Source: Citrus sinensis (Eukaryota; Streptophyta; Magnoliopsida; Sapindales; Rutaceae). From it: DNA of 64,000 nt. Under the pieces are notes generated by a model that saw nothing but the letters and a program-made list of their open reading frames with translations, was not told the origin of the DNA and did no database searches. This document shows, in pieces, positions 46,834 to 59,600 of this stretch. Every line of letters starts with the position of its first letter. Position 1 is the first letter of the stretch. The stretch spans positions 28,187,501 to 28,251,500 of the forward strand of contig NC_068557.1 in NCBI RefSeq assembly GCF_022201045.2, written 5' to 3'. The position numbers and the translations under genes were made by a program.

Positions 46834-49102
46834 CTAATCATTAAACAAATAGTCATAGTCAAAGTCATAGCCAAAGTCATAATCAGAGAACTCATAGTAA
46901 TCATCTTCATCAGACACAAGCTCAATATCGGAAATACCAGATGGGTAATCTTCTACAGATGACCAACAAAAATCTTGAAAATCTGCACCGAATTCATAGT
47001 CATGGGTAGAGTCATTGGGATGTCGTAAATCTCTGATTCTCTCAGCACATATCTTCCCCAATTTCCCAACCAGATTGACATTGAAACACTGGCGCAGGTC
47101 AAGTGATTCAAGGTGAGGACAGGCATCAAGAATAGCCTGCAACCCCACATTTGTCAGCTCGTTTCCAAATAACTGGAGATGGCGCAATCCATGCATGTTT
47201 TCTGCTATAGCTTTCGCATCATCATCACACTCTATTTTTGGGCACCTGTGACCCCGGTTGTTCAATTTAAATGATCTCAGAAGTGGGCAAAGGCTCCCAA
47301 CAGCTTCCAATGCTTCTTGTGATAATGAGCAGTATGAAAGTTCAAGCTCCTCGAGCAGTGGAAACCCTTTAATAGCTTCACAAAATCCTTGGTCTGAAAT
47401 GTTATAACATGACACAAGTCTGAGATTCCTGAGATTCCTTGACCTGCCAACAGGATTGCGAAAGAACTTGATATAGGAAATCAGCAATAGTAAAAATAAT
47501 GACAACCATTTGATAGGATTCATTTGTCATTATAGTTACTACTAGATCAAAGATGATGTTTCTACACATTTGAGAAGAATATCAGAGAAAAGATCTCTCG
47601 GAAGTTAAGCGTGTCATGGAACCCTGGGATTCTACTATTTAATATGTCCAATCAATTATTAGGTGTTTGGCCTTCTAGTCTCAATAGAAAGATAGAAGAT
47701 TAATTTAGATGATATGGAAAAAAAATCCCTCAATGTATAATTTGAGGGCCTTTTCCGAACCAAGCTGTCACAATTCCATCAAATATACAAATAAATATTC
47801 CCTTTGCTAATTGTTAATTGCACCCTATCATCCATGGATCTGACTTACTGGGTCACCATTCTCAAACAAAAATAAAGAATTGTATAAGTTACAATGTGCA
47901 TCATGTTCGATCAATGCAAATTAACAAACATAATAGGATTTTTCCAATATTCTTTACCAAAGAAAAATGTACAGCTTCATTGTTCTAATACTGTCAGTCA
48001 TTGAGCTGCATCAAAATGTTTTCCGTTTGATAATCAAAACTAAATTCACCATATTCCCAAAGTCATCACAAGCTACACTCATTCTCCCAACACTTGCCAC
48101 AAACAAATGAATTTGTAAAAGAAACAGGGGAAAGTAAACGAAAAAGAACCATGCAGAATAGTTGCATTAGTAGAACATGCAACTACACCACATGACATTC
48201 GTACCGATTTTAGGGTAATTAATCTATCATTTAAAGGATTGAATGCCTGCTTCACGTTTTCCTTCTTTATATTCTTTCTCGCTCTTTCCTCTTTTTAATT
48301 TTCTTCATTAAATAAATCAGCAGTGTTACTTTTTATATCACCACTGACTGCAATATGTGAACTAACGTTACACATTATTATTCACTTAGACCTATTAATA
48401 AGAACTAATCATTTTAATACTCACAAAGAGACAATTAACTTAAAGCTATTCAAGTTTTCATCATCAAACAATTTCCATGTGAAGGCAAATTATATGTCAA
48501 AACCCATGAAATCCATTTGTCCATTTCGCAGGGCCATTAGAACATAATTTTACCAAGCATAGATGATTCACCGACCCAATAAACATTGCCACCTATAAAT
48601 TTAATTCTATAAGCCAATTCCAAACAAATTGCTCCAATCAAAATTTTGATGAAATCTCCAGTTTATGATGGATAAATGGGTGCCATCAATCAAACATATA
48701 AACAAACCCTAAAACCCTAGAATCATTTCCAATATATATTTATAAAAAAAAATTGGATTTTTAAAAAAGGTTTTGACATTACCTATTAGCGATGTATTGG
48801 AGAAGCTCATCGGTACCGAAGTACTCGATATTGATGGAGAGCAATTGGCCGTTGCTACGGTCAACAGCGTGGCGGCACATCTTCTCCAAGTCATGGTCCA
48901 TGTCCCACAAATCTCCTAAGTTGTGCATGTCAATGTTCCGCCACATGGCGGGATCGTGGCAGATCCTCAGCCAAGAAGAGCACACACGTTGCGCGCTCGT
49001 CAGCACATCGATGGCGCCGATTTTTGATAGAATCGTGGACGTCACGTCCGCCGGCAACTGCGTCCAGTCGCATGATTCTTGCTCCGCCGTGCCTGTGCTC
49101 AT
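46834..49102 (-). CDS. F-box/LRR-repeat protein (SKIP19/FBL23-like)
   Basis: Two coding exons, 48783-49102 and 46834-47443, separated by a 1339-bp intron, give 309 aa. The start chosen is the ATG at 49102 (MSTGTAEQESCDW). The frame extends further upstream, but that part is not family-like. An F-box covers about residues 12-60 (WTQLPADVTSTILSKIGAID, then a conserved VCSSWLRICHDPAMWRNIDM). It would bind SKP1 and place the protein in an SCF ubiquitin ligase. Leucine-rich repeats follow (NLRNLRLVSCYNISDQGF, LEELELSYC, HLESLDLRQCFNV), as in the plant SKIP19 / putative F-box LRR 23 group. The C-terminal 40 residues are an unusual Asp/Glu/Tyr-rich tail ending YDFDYDYLFND. The target is unknown. Confidence 0.9.
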
Positions 49103-49384
49103 TCTGCTAATGTTGCATCCTATCCTGAAACATAAAGCTTGAAAATTTACCAACCCTTGAAGGGTTATGTAATGTGTAAAGTGAAACGACACCGTGTTGT
49201 AAATTGCATGCCGTGTAAATTTGTACAACTTCGAAATTTAAAATGTAAGGAATCTAATTGGATTGAATTTGGAAACTGAGTTGGTCGAATAAATGATAGC
49301 ATTTGTTAATTTTAACCGATTAATACAGAAACTATTTCAAGTTTAATCATTTTCTAAGTATTGGCAAATGCATTTGATATGCTT

Positions 49385-49420
<36 letters not shown>
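49385..49420. repeat. (TAA)n microsatellite
   Basis: About 12 uninterrupted TAA units. Confidence 0.97.
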
Positions 49421-50168
49421 TTGAAAAAGGATAAAGATATATTTTGCAAAATACGACAATTGTGAATTTTCATTTGTTTTTAATTTTTTATTCTGAATTG
49501 ATTGGATTCAATTTGACTGTACATCCAATGAGTGGACATCTAAGAGCATCATTAAAAAGTTATTCAAATAAAATTTTACTATTTATTTAAAGAGTCGCAT
49601 TAATAAAAAAAAGTTTCAAAAACTATTCAAATAATATTGTCCTTCTCTCTTTTCAATATTGAAGAGAAAGAAATATTATTCTATTTGAAGAGTTTTTTTT
49701 TCGAACCTTTAATTTAGTGTTATATTAAATTTTTTATCTTATTATTTTTGAAGAGAGATAAGTGTTATAATTACTATTATTTTGGTAGGAAAAAAATTAT
49801 TAGAATAATATAAATTTATTTTTATTTGCAGAGTTTTTTGGGAGATGATTTTTTTTTTTACTACATAGATAAGCAAATAAGTGTTTAAAGAGTTAAATTT
49901 AAAGAATGTTTCATCATGTTGTAATACAATATATCATGTATGAGATTTAAGTAACATGAATACAGTTTCTTATAGATTCTTTTAATATTAGAGTTGGACT
50001 AGTGGCACACCTCTAACAAACTAACATTCTCTTCAAACTCCTTTCTATATATATCTTTTTTAATTCCTAAAATAACCCTCATTTGCTGCTTTTCTTCATA
50101 AACACCTGCATAGTACTTCTGGAAAAAAAAAAAAAAACTTATGTCAGGAACTCTTTCTCTCCCCTCCG

Positions 50169-50650
50169 AGGGTGTGCAAAAAAGCCCAGGCCAGCCTAGG
50201 CCCACGGGCTTCGGCCCGACCCCTTACACACGAGGGCCTGAACAATGGCTCAAGGAAAAAAATTCGAGCTAGACCCAGACCTACTTTTAAAAAAAATTTA
50301 TAAATTAGAATAATATAATTAAAATTGAAAAGTAACTTAAAAATAAAAAAAGAAAACTTAAATTCTTAATTTATAAATCAATGATGATTCAAAAAAGCTA
50401 AAATTATTATATTAAACTCTCTCTTTTGTGTTAATTAATTAAGAGAGCGTTTAAATTAGATAATCCAATATTAAAGAAAATTAAAGTTATGAGTTTTTAT
50501 TTACTTTATTTATTATTTTACTTTAAAATATTCATTTTCTTTAATTTATCTATAATTACAATAACTTGTTGATAATTCAGTTATTTTAAATTTATAATAA
50601 TTTAAAAAAAAATTAAAAAAAAACCCAAGCCCGCTTTTTGCCATCCCGAT
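50169..50650. mobile_element. Candidate hAT-like MITE
   Basis: The left end AGGGTGTGCAAAAAAGCCCA and the complement of the right end (ATCGGGATGGCAAAAAGCGG) are loosely similar, and GC-rich ends bracket a very AT-rich interior. Eight-base flanks CCCCTCCG and CCCCTCCC differ by one base, as an old 8-bp target duplication would. The inverted repeats are imperfect, so this is a suggestion only. Confidence 0.4.
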
Positions 50651-51451
50651 CCCCTCCCCCATTTCAAACAATTTTCAATTTCTTTCTGAATATAACATTT
50701 ATGAATTTATAATTTTTATCTCCATCTCTTTTAGTTTTTCTTAGTAGGTAATAACTTGAGTGTATATATATAAAGAGAAGTATATGCATATCCCAAAAAA
50801 AAAAAAAAAATTGACCTAAGTAAACAAACTTCATCAAATTATCTTTCCTACAAAAACTTAGTATATATTTAGATCAAATTCTTATTCTATGAAAATTCAT
50901 TGTTTTTTTTTTATTTGTAGATTTAAAGGGCTTATAATAGAGAAAAAGATTAAGAAAACAATGTAGATGCGTTTAATTAGGTACCTTTTATGTTTAATAC
51001 AATTTAAAGTATAAAGGGTAAATTTATAAATACGAAACAATGGGGTTTCGCAAGAGACACAGAGGGGGTGCCAATAACGTCACTCTTAATATTATCAGTG
51101 GAAACTAGCGATATCCAATTCCCAACATCTGTAGAAGTGATTTTTTGAGACGCTAAATTTATGATTGAAAAAATAACAGGGATCAGAACCGTAAGAATAT
51201 CCAAGCCAAGTCAAAACTCAAAATTGCAGTCCCGCATTCACCCTTATAAATTACTTACATATCACTCCAAGAATTATCCGATAAGGAGTTGCATTGTACG
51301 TAGTCTTACAGGTATCTTGTGAAAATATCAAACAATCCATAATCCATAATTAAGCTTATTTCACTTTCCGACTGTGTACCAAAAAGGATACTTGACGCTG
51401 AAGGTCCTCGTCAAGATTAAACTGAGTTACCAAAAGCTGCAAAATTCTTCA

Positions 51452-53856
51452 CTAGAAGAAAACATCTTCCGAGATGAATGCGGACCATGCATCCTGCAGT
51501 CAAATAGCACAGAGCAAAATCTTCAATTGTGGTTTCACTGATCCCGTAAACTTTATGTTAATTTGGGGAAAAAAGTGAGGCACAGAGCCAAATGTACCTG
51601 GAGGACGGAAAAGACCTTCTCTGCAACATATTTTTGTTGGGCTGTTGCTCCTCTTTGTTGTAATTTGTCCGGGTGAAGACACAGTCGCGCTTTTTGGTAT
51701 GCCTTTTTCACATGTGAGCTTTCTATGAGGCTTGTCAGCGGGACTGAACACCACCCACTATTAGGCCACAGAACCTGAACCCAGGTTCCGAAAGGACATT
51801 TAGATATTCACCTTCATACCTCATATCATCATCATATGATCAAGCTCTCTTTTTGAGATGGATTTTATTATGACATCAATTAATGTCTTACATGATGTAG
51901 TGCTGAAAGCAGCAAGCGAATGTTGGTTTCTTTACCAGCTGACCACAATCTTATTTCTTCATCTAATAGCTCCGTTTCTATCTGTAAAATTTGATGAAAG
52001 AGCGCAGATGTATCAAAATTTGTGTATACATAATACGTGATTTGTACTGGAACACATGGTAGGGCGTGATGAGCTTACATCGTCTTGTGATTGCTCTTTT
52101 CCTTCTTCAGTTGTCGGATTCGTTTTCTCTTCCTGCAAAGTAGAAGGGAAAACAAATTAAAGAATTGGCGACATTTTTGTTATGTCATCCCAAAGAAACC
52201 ACAGATGCAATAACAAAGAAGAGCAAATGTATTACAAGATCACTAGCACCTAACTCAAATAAAAAGATGCATACAATTATCTTAAAGTTTCTGGGAAATT
52301 TTTTCACTTATTGGTACTTACCATTGGAGAATCCAAGGTTTCATGTCCTGCAGTTTGTGGATCTAAAAATTCGTTAGCATTAGGCCTTTCTGCAGAATAT
52401 TGAAGCAAACAAAAAAGATGATTGTAAAAAAAGAAAAATGTCATTATCCTGTAATGAGAACTTCTTACTGGAAGTAAAATTATTCAGATCAAAACTATAA
52501 ATCAGGGAAATAAAATACCACCTTCGTTGTCAGCAGCCAGCTCATGTTTTTCCTGCTGCGCAAGTGTAAAGGAACTCTGAGACTGAAACTTCTCCTTGGC
52601 CCATGCAATTGCTTCATCAATGGAAACAGCTTCCCCGGTTCCCTCTCTGTAGTCAGAATTGATCTCAATAACGTAAGAACTCATAACTTCATCCTCTTCT
52701 TGTTCCACTTCTTGTTCTTGCATTGCATTACCACTCTGCATAAAACTAGTTTTTGGCTCCGGCTCTTGACACAGTGAGGATGCAGGGGAGGAAGGGGAAT
52801 TGAGCTCTAGATCATCCACAGACACTTTAATGCTTCGGAACGAAGTGGGCTCGACACTAATGGTTTCTGGGGATGAAACACGTCGTGAGAATCCGTAATG
52901 GGAGCTCCTGATGAAATTGTTGTAATTGGCATCATCTTCCTTGAGGTGATGATCATCATTGTACGAGGGGCGACTGCATTGAAAAGCCGGCATCGGCATG
53001 CCTTGTCTGTTAGGGTGATCATCCGGCATCATTGTTGTTGAGTTCCATCTGCACGGAACATTGATTGGCCTGTAGCAACCAAGAGATATAATATATTACG
53101 AAGCTAAAGATAGATTCTTAAATTCAATTATAAAACAACGAAGGAATTTCCTGAAGATTTCTAAACTCTAATCAAACAAAAATATATATTTTTAGTAGCT
53201 TCTTATTTTAAAGGAGATTTTGAAAATGAGAGTCGAGAGACAAGAGGGAGGGTAAAAAATTTCTATCAAAATTACAATCTACCGATTAAAGCCGAACAAC
53301 AAGGGCATAAACGTCAGACAAACAAAACTGAAACCAAAAACAGTTAAAAACCGGTACGGTACCTGAGCTTGGAAGTAAAAGAAGACAACGCCACGTCTTC
53401 ACCGTCCGGCGGGCGGAGCGGACTCAGCTCCTCCGAACTCAACACGGACGAGGAATTGGACTTGGATTTGGGCTGCGACCGCTCCCGCGACTTGCGCCCA
53501 TCGCCGGACGCAAACACGTCGCTGTAGAATCCCTCGCCCCTGGACGCCGGGATCCTGAAGGCAGGCAAGACACGGCCGGCCCTTCTGGTGGGAAACACGA
53601 ATTCCGGGGACGGAATCCGAAAAACTTCGGAATAGAAGTTAGAGGAAGAAGAAGAGGAGGTGGTGGTAGAAAAATCAGCAGAGAATTTTCTAGCAAGGAG
53701 AGTCCGCGGTGGCCCACCGAAGACGTCAGAGAAATCGTCAGGATCAAGAGCTGTGGAGGTAAAAGAGTGACGTGTAGCTGTAGCGGGTGTTTCTTCAGGC
53801 ATAGATTTTCTAGCCTGCATTCCCAGTCCCATTCGCATTCGCCAAGACTCGTCCAT
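51452..53856 (-). CDS. Auxilin-like protein with C-terminal J domain
   Basis: Six coding exons, 53363-53856, 52522-53069, 52322-52389, 52079-52132, 51598-51774 and 51452-51493, in phase, give 460 aa. Exon 2 has two adjacent in-frame donors (exon end 52522 or 52519), differing by one codon. The long N-terminus is low-complexity and phospho-site-rich ([31 protein letters not shown]), followed by an acidic glutamine-rich part ([14 protein letters not shown]). The C-terminal 75 residues are an auxilin-type J domain: [17 protein letters not shown], then the HPD tripeptide in [20 protein letters not shown], then [15 protein letters not shown]. Such proteins recruit Hsc70, and relatives uncoat clathrin vesicles or act in chloroplast movement (JAC1). 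No clathrin-binding motif is obvious, so the cellular role is uncertain. Confidence 0.92.
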
Positions 53857-56800
53857 GTAATGTTATATAGATTATCTACTGATCAAATCTTTGATTTTGA
53901 GCTCTCTCTCTCAATATATATCAAAAGATGAATGTGTTTATAATTTTATGAATTTATAATTATAATTATAATTATACAGTGAAAGGAAGGAAAGCGAGGT
54001 GGTGATGATGATGGCGATTATGAAGTTGGCTGTGCTGATCTGGAAAGAAGTTCATATGGTTGGATATAACATATCGGTGGCACTCAGTCACGTCCCTACA
54101 AGAGTAAGCGTTGCTGTTATGTGTTTGATTTTTTGCTTTTGTTTTGGTATATTCATTTATTTATTTTCTGTTGCTTTTCTTCTTCTTTTCAATGTTATGT
54201 ACACAAATATGGATGAATACACACGACCTGAGAAAATTAGCTGCTACCGCAATCCAAGGATGACCAGGGGTGCACGACTATCGACGTGTCAAGCTCTCAT
54301 TGCGAGCTGTATTGTAGGGCCCGCAAGCCCCCCAATAAGAGCTTGACACGATCACTATCACGCTGTTTAATGCGTGCCTGATGAACGGATCAAGATTCTC
54401 TCCTGATATATTACGAGCAAATCACTCAATTACATATTGGTTGTTAATAAAAAAAAAAATAAAAAAAAAATTGAATCTTATTCATGTACTATCACTAAAA
54501 GACATATAATAGAAGATCTTTAAAAGTTCAAGATCATATTCCCTAATCAACACCCTTTATTTATAGTTTACATACACATAGAGAGAGAGAGAGAGTGCTA
54601 TCACTTCTAATCTTGCTTCATATCACACCCTATCCTTAGTTTTTGTTTCCGTTGAGCTAAAGTTGAGAGACTTTGCAAATGAAATAATTGTCATCTGTTC
54701 AACGTCAATGATTAATTGTGAAAAATGAGCTAATATGGGTCGGGGTAACCTTTGACAAGATGTTGTTCACTAGGAGAATATAATGATTGAAGTGGAAAAG
54801 AAAAGATTAACAAAGTAAATCAATTTTATGTCTTGTAATTTACTTCACCTTTTTATAGAGAATATAAGCTGGACGGGCTCTTTTACATTCATTTATAAGA
54901 TGTGCTTTTGACACTATTGAATAGTTAAAAGTAGCACTTGATTGAAGATAGATAAAATAACTTTTAGAAATTACAAAGAACTATAGCAACACTTAGAAAG
55001 TGATTTTTTGAAAATATTTTTTAAATACTTTCATATTGTACTAATTAGATTCATGCTAAATCTTCAAACAAGTACTTAGTTATAAAATAGATGAGAACCA
55101 AGTTTAGTTTATTTTTTGTTCTTCAACTCCAATAGGACCAATTTTTTTTCTTTTTAATCTGAAAAGGAGTATATATTGGGAATTGTACTGTGAAGCAATT
55201 AATCTGCTCGTATTCATGGAGATGGAAATAATGGAATTTGTTGTAGGAGTGAAATTAGTCGGCTCTTTAAAAAAGAAATAAAACAAAGTAAAAGAGATAT
55301 ATATCAAAAGGTTTGAGGCCGGTGAGTGAAAGGATGATTGATAACTCAGAAGCAGACAATGCATGCTTGAAGTTGATAATACGATCATCAAAAGCTTCAT
55401 GCCTTGCTCCCTCTACTTTCTTTTCCAACAGGGAAAGATAGGGGCCAAAAAAAAAAAAATCCCACTTGCTGATTAAAGTATTAAATGTCGAAGATAATCC
55501 AAAACACACATTATTATATCAATAATCTTTTTGAGAATTTATAATCAAATCCAACAATTTTTGCCTGCTTCTTGCTTTGTCATGTGGTCCAGAACATCAC
55601 TCAAAAGACAACGCATAAACTCTTCTGCAAAATGTGGTTAGGGAAGCGAACAAGCTTAATTAAAATATATATATATGATTAAAGATAATCACCAAGAAAA
55701 AACAGGGCAATCATTTCTTTTGGTGGCATTCAAATTATTCAGTAGTGTCCATATGTTGCACTTTAATCTCTATTCGATTGGTAAGCTTAAATCTAGGTGA
55801 AATGTGTCTTCAATGAGATCAGTTAGACTCGGATGAAATTTGAACACAGAATCTCAGCTCTGATGTTAATTAGCTGCTTGAACCAAAATTCGATTAGTTA
55901 TATGCAGTAGAAGCAGAAAACTCTCAATAATATATATGTTCCCGGCGAAATTACATTCTACCAACTGTACTCTCGGATAATTTTACTCATCAAAGGCCAA
56001 TGAGCTAGCATATGCACTCTGTTTGCTGCTTTCAACATGAATTCTTTTGTCATATGAGAATATCAATCATTTCTTGATCAAATGCATACAGCACCCACTG
56101 GTACTTTTGAATTATTTTGAAATAATTGAGTTCATCATTTCAAAGCAAGAACCCAGTAGTATCCATTAAAGCAATGTAGCGAAGCCAGATGCACGCATTT
56201 TGTGTTTATCTGGAAAGCGGAAGTCTGAAAACGATAGATTTAAACATTGCAATGGTTCACTTGTTAACGCATGCAAGTAATGGAAACATGCATTTGAGCA
56301 GACGGTGCGAGAACCCAATACTATTATTTTCAATTGAAAACGACTCTAAATGAATGCAGTCGTAGATCTGGCGCAGATCTTGAGAGTATGGTGAAAATAA
56401 GTGAGTCGACACGTTCGCATAACACTAACAACAATCAGCCAAAAGTAATGCGATATTTTCTTTTTAATTTGTTTTTATCTTTTTGGTTGCCATATATGTG
56501 TACTTTCATTTGGTATTTAAGTTCCGCCAACAGCACAGTTGCTCCAAACGGACTTTTAGTCGTTAGTTTTACTTGATCTTTTAAGGACTGTAGAGTATTC
56601 TACCCGTATTCTTTAGGTTTAAGTTTTATATGTAATCCACCCTACTGGTTAAAAGCTATCACCATCATCATGTTTAAGAAGTCTTGCGTATTGATTTCAC
56701 AACTCAGTAGTTTTCGTGGGATCTGTTCATCTCTTGAAGCACCAACATCTCAAAAAGTCTTAAGTTCCTTTGAATTTAACATATCTATCTTTGATTTTTT

Positions 56801-57419
56801 CCTATTTTGTTCCACCTCTCATTACAGAGAGTTTGTGTCTGTATAAACGAAGTTCGAAGAATTTAGAATGCTGATAAACTTTGCCCACACAAGGGTCAAG
56901 GAATGAAAACAACAATGGAGTTTCTTATACAAAGTTAGCTGCTCTTGACGGTATTAGACGTATATAGCCAGGGTTTAGATTAATAAATTGATCCTCGAGG
57001 AAAAGGCCTTTCATCAGACAAACATAGCTAGGTAAACCGTACAAGCAGTACATGTTTAGGTAGACGTTCATTTCCATTATTTGGACTTTACCCTCAGCTC
57101 CATGCCCGCATAATTGGCCCCATTTTTTGACTGGAAATGTGTGGACCCGCTCTTTCTTGAATTCTTCCTTCTTGTGTTTCGTTTTGCTTTATGCAAATAT
57201 TTTGTGCTAATTTTGTTAAGACGCAAAATCACGGGCGCCCGTCCTTTCTTTTCTCTTCTTGGTGTCCGAGCATTTCTTTTGTTCTTATTTTAAATATTTT
57301 TTATATGAATAATTACAAGTCAGATTTCGTTTACTTTATAATATATTTTCACGATTAATAAATTTAATGAAAATCTTATAAAAATTCATTCCTTATTTTA
57401 AAAAAAGAGTTTTATATTT
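53857..57419. other. Intergenic, AT-rich
   Basis: Contains the J-domain gene promoter, a short inverted repeat (54285-54350), a (GA)n run near 54580 and long stretches without recognisable features. Short open frames here (for example 53999-54346, 56334-56576) show no family resemblance. Confidence 0.45.
54285..54350. repeat. Inverted repeat with GC-rich loop
   Basis: CGTGTCAAGCTCTCATTG (54285-54302) pairs with CAATAAGAGCTTGACACG (54333-54350), with one G-T type mismatch in 18. The 30-base GC-rich loop contains GGGCCCGC. It could be a small fold-back element or a transcribed hairpin. Confidence 0.7.
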
Positions 57420-59600
57420 GGATAATAAATAACCCTTACATAAAAATTTTAGAACGTGTTTTAGATATTGTAGAAACTAAAATAGCAAGAATTAGTAGAT
57501 AACACTTAAGAAACACAAAGCTTCCAATATATTACACATCTCCTTTAACTCTTGAAATAAAAAGAAAAATAAGTTTTAAACATTACGCTTTTACAAATTT
57601 GTTTGTATTTGACTTTGGAAAATTAAATTTATAATATTATAACATTAACAAGCAAGTAAAATTATTAGATAAGTACAAGAATTCAGCTTTAAAAATTATA
57701 AATAAACTAGAATATTAAAAAAATTAGTTTATTAATTTTCATAAATTAAATTATTTAGATTTAGAAATCAGTCACCATAAAAAACAAAAACTAAATTTGA
57801 CAGAAAGAATAAAAATTAGTTGTGACATAAAACACTTAGAAAATCAATTTAAACATATTCCATACACTAGCAATAGTCAACAAAATTTTATAGTAGATCT
57901 ATTAATTAATTTAGGACCACACCTAGAGGTAGTCTAGAAAAGCTAAAAGAACTAGTATTAAGATTAGGAAAATCCTTTGAAACTAGCAATATAAATACAT
58001 TAAGAAGAAATTTAGATTATATTAAAGAATTATTAATTGATTTTAATAACATGGTTAGAATATTCCCTAACAGGAAAGAAATAATAGAATTAATCCAAAT
58101 ATTAGACATAAAAATGTCTAATCTAGTAGAATTGGAAATTAAAACCTTGGAGAAACCTTAAAAGTTGAAATAGAAAATATTAAATTTACACAGAGAGAAT
58201 TACAAATACAATTAGACTCAATAAAATTAATAGTCAGCGAATGAATTTAGAAAAATAATTAATAGAATTTTTAACAGAATTAAATTGTGAAATACCACAT
58301 ATTAATCCTTATAGCTTTAAAGAATTTAGTTAAGAAAGTAATTATCCAACAAGCACAAGCAAATACTATTACTAAATTATTAGTCAAAGTTAGCAATAAA
58401 CTAGAAGACTCAGATAATAGGCTTATTAAATTAGAAAGTATCTTTCAACCCTTTAGAAAAAATAAAGAATCCGTGTCAAATTTAGAGCTCAACAACTTAC
58501 TAGACAATTTAGACAGAGAACTGGACATATTGACTAATAAAGTAGAAAAATTAAATTTAAGTGGACTAGTCTTAATACCTAGAAAAGTAAACATTAAAGA
58601 TATTTAGGACCCAAAGTAATATTAAAAAGCAATGAACTTAGTAAGAAATAGTAGAATAGATGTAAATATGGTAGAAATAATTAAAAGATCATCATCATTT
58701 TCTAGTAGAGGTGAAGAAATTATAGAAAGAACTGATAATATAATAGATGAACAAGACCCAGATAAATTATTAAAAAGAAGTTTTGAACAAATTAAAAAGA
58801 TAAGATTATATAATAAAAAATTAATATCGAAAATAAATAATAGTTTATATATCTACTCCAATGAAACTAAATTATCAATAGTAAATAGAAGAGAAGAATT
58901 AACTTTAATAAGTTCGATAAGTGGAGATTATCTTAGAAAAAAAATCACATAAATAGACAAATGAGAATAATAGTAATAGGAATCCTTAGTCATGCTATCA
59001 AAGGATTAGGCACTAAAGCATATTGATAATATGATAGTAGATTTTATGACCGTGAACAAGCTCAAATAGTTAGAACATAGGTAGACCTAACAAATAAGTT
59101 GCAGTAGTAGGCTATATACCTAATATAGACATAGACATAAATTAATTTTGTAAACATATTAAATAAGTGTACAAACTAAAGGATATAAAATAAATGCAGA
59201 ATATGAAAATCTTATAATTAAAACATTTTTATAAGAAAGTTATATAATGAATATTATAAAAAATTTATATTTGAAAGTAAGAATATTGTAGATTTTTTAA
59301 AAGTCAATATGTAGAAATGATAGTACCTAAGAAATTAAGTAATAGTGAATTAAATGGATTAGAATGAATATTAACTAAATTAGAACAAAATAATATGTTA
59401 AAAGTACCAGCTACTAGCTATACATATGTAAATAAATAAAATCAAGTTACACAGAAATTTAGTAATTATAGAAAAAGAAATAATCCAAAATTAAAAGAAA
59501 TGAAGAAGAAATAGAAATTAATATGGCTATAATAGAAAATTTAAATATCATAAATGTCCTAATTCCGAGAAAAATATAGATAGAAATTATGACAAACAAA
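57420..59600 (+). mobile_element. Fossil of an endogenous pararetrovirus (Caulimoviridae-like)
   Basis: About 2.2 kb with the extreme A-rich, Lys/Asn/Ile/Leu-rich coding style of plant pararetroviruses. It is followed within short broken frames by sequence resembling the start of a Caulimoviridae 30K-type movement protein (around 58800-59200), preceded by a leucine-rich, coiled-coil-like region. Coat protein, protease and reverse transcriptase parts are not seen, so it is a partial copy. It is broken many times (about a dozen or more interruptions), points to old age, and has no visible capacity to function. Terminal repeats were not found, in keeping with this family, which lacks LTRs. The family assignment is by pattern and is moderately certain. 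Confidence 0.6.

Larger units (their letters stand above)
49103..51451. other. AT-rich intergenic between F-box and J-domain genes
   Basis: Contains the F-box gene promoter, a (TAA)n microsatellite (49385-49420), a candidate hAT-type MITE (50169-50650) and the J-domain gene's 3' UTR at the right. No other gene was recognised. Confidence 0.5.

Noticed and set aside
49103-49228. Extension of the F-box protein upstream to an earlier ATG at 49228
   Set aside because: The extra 42 residues do not resemble the family; the ATG at 49102 starts directly before the conserved F-box lead and is preferred.
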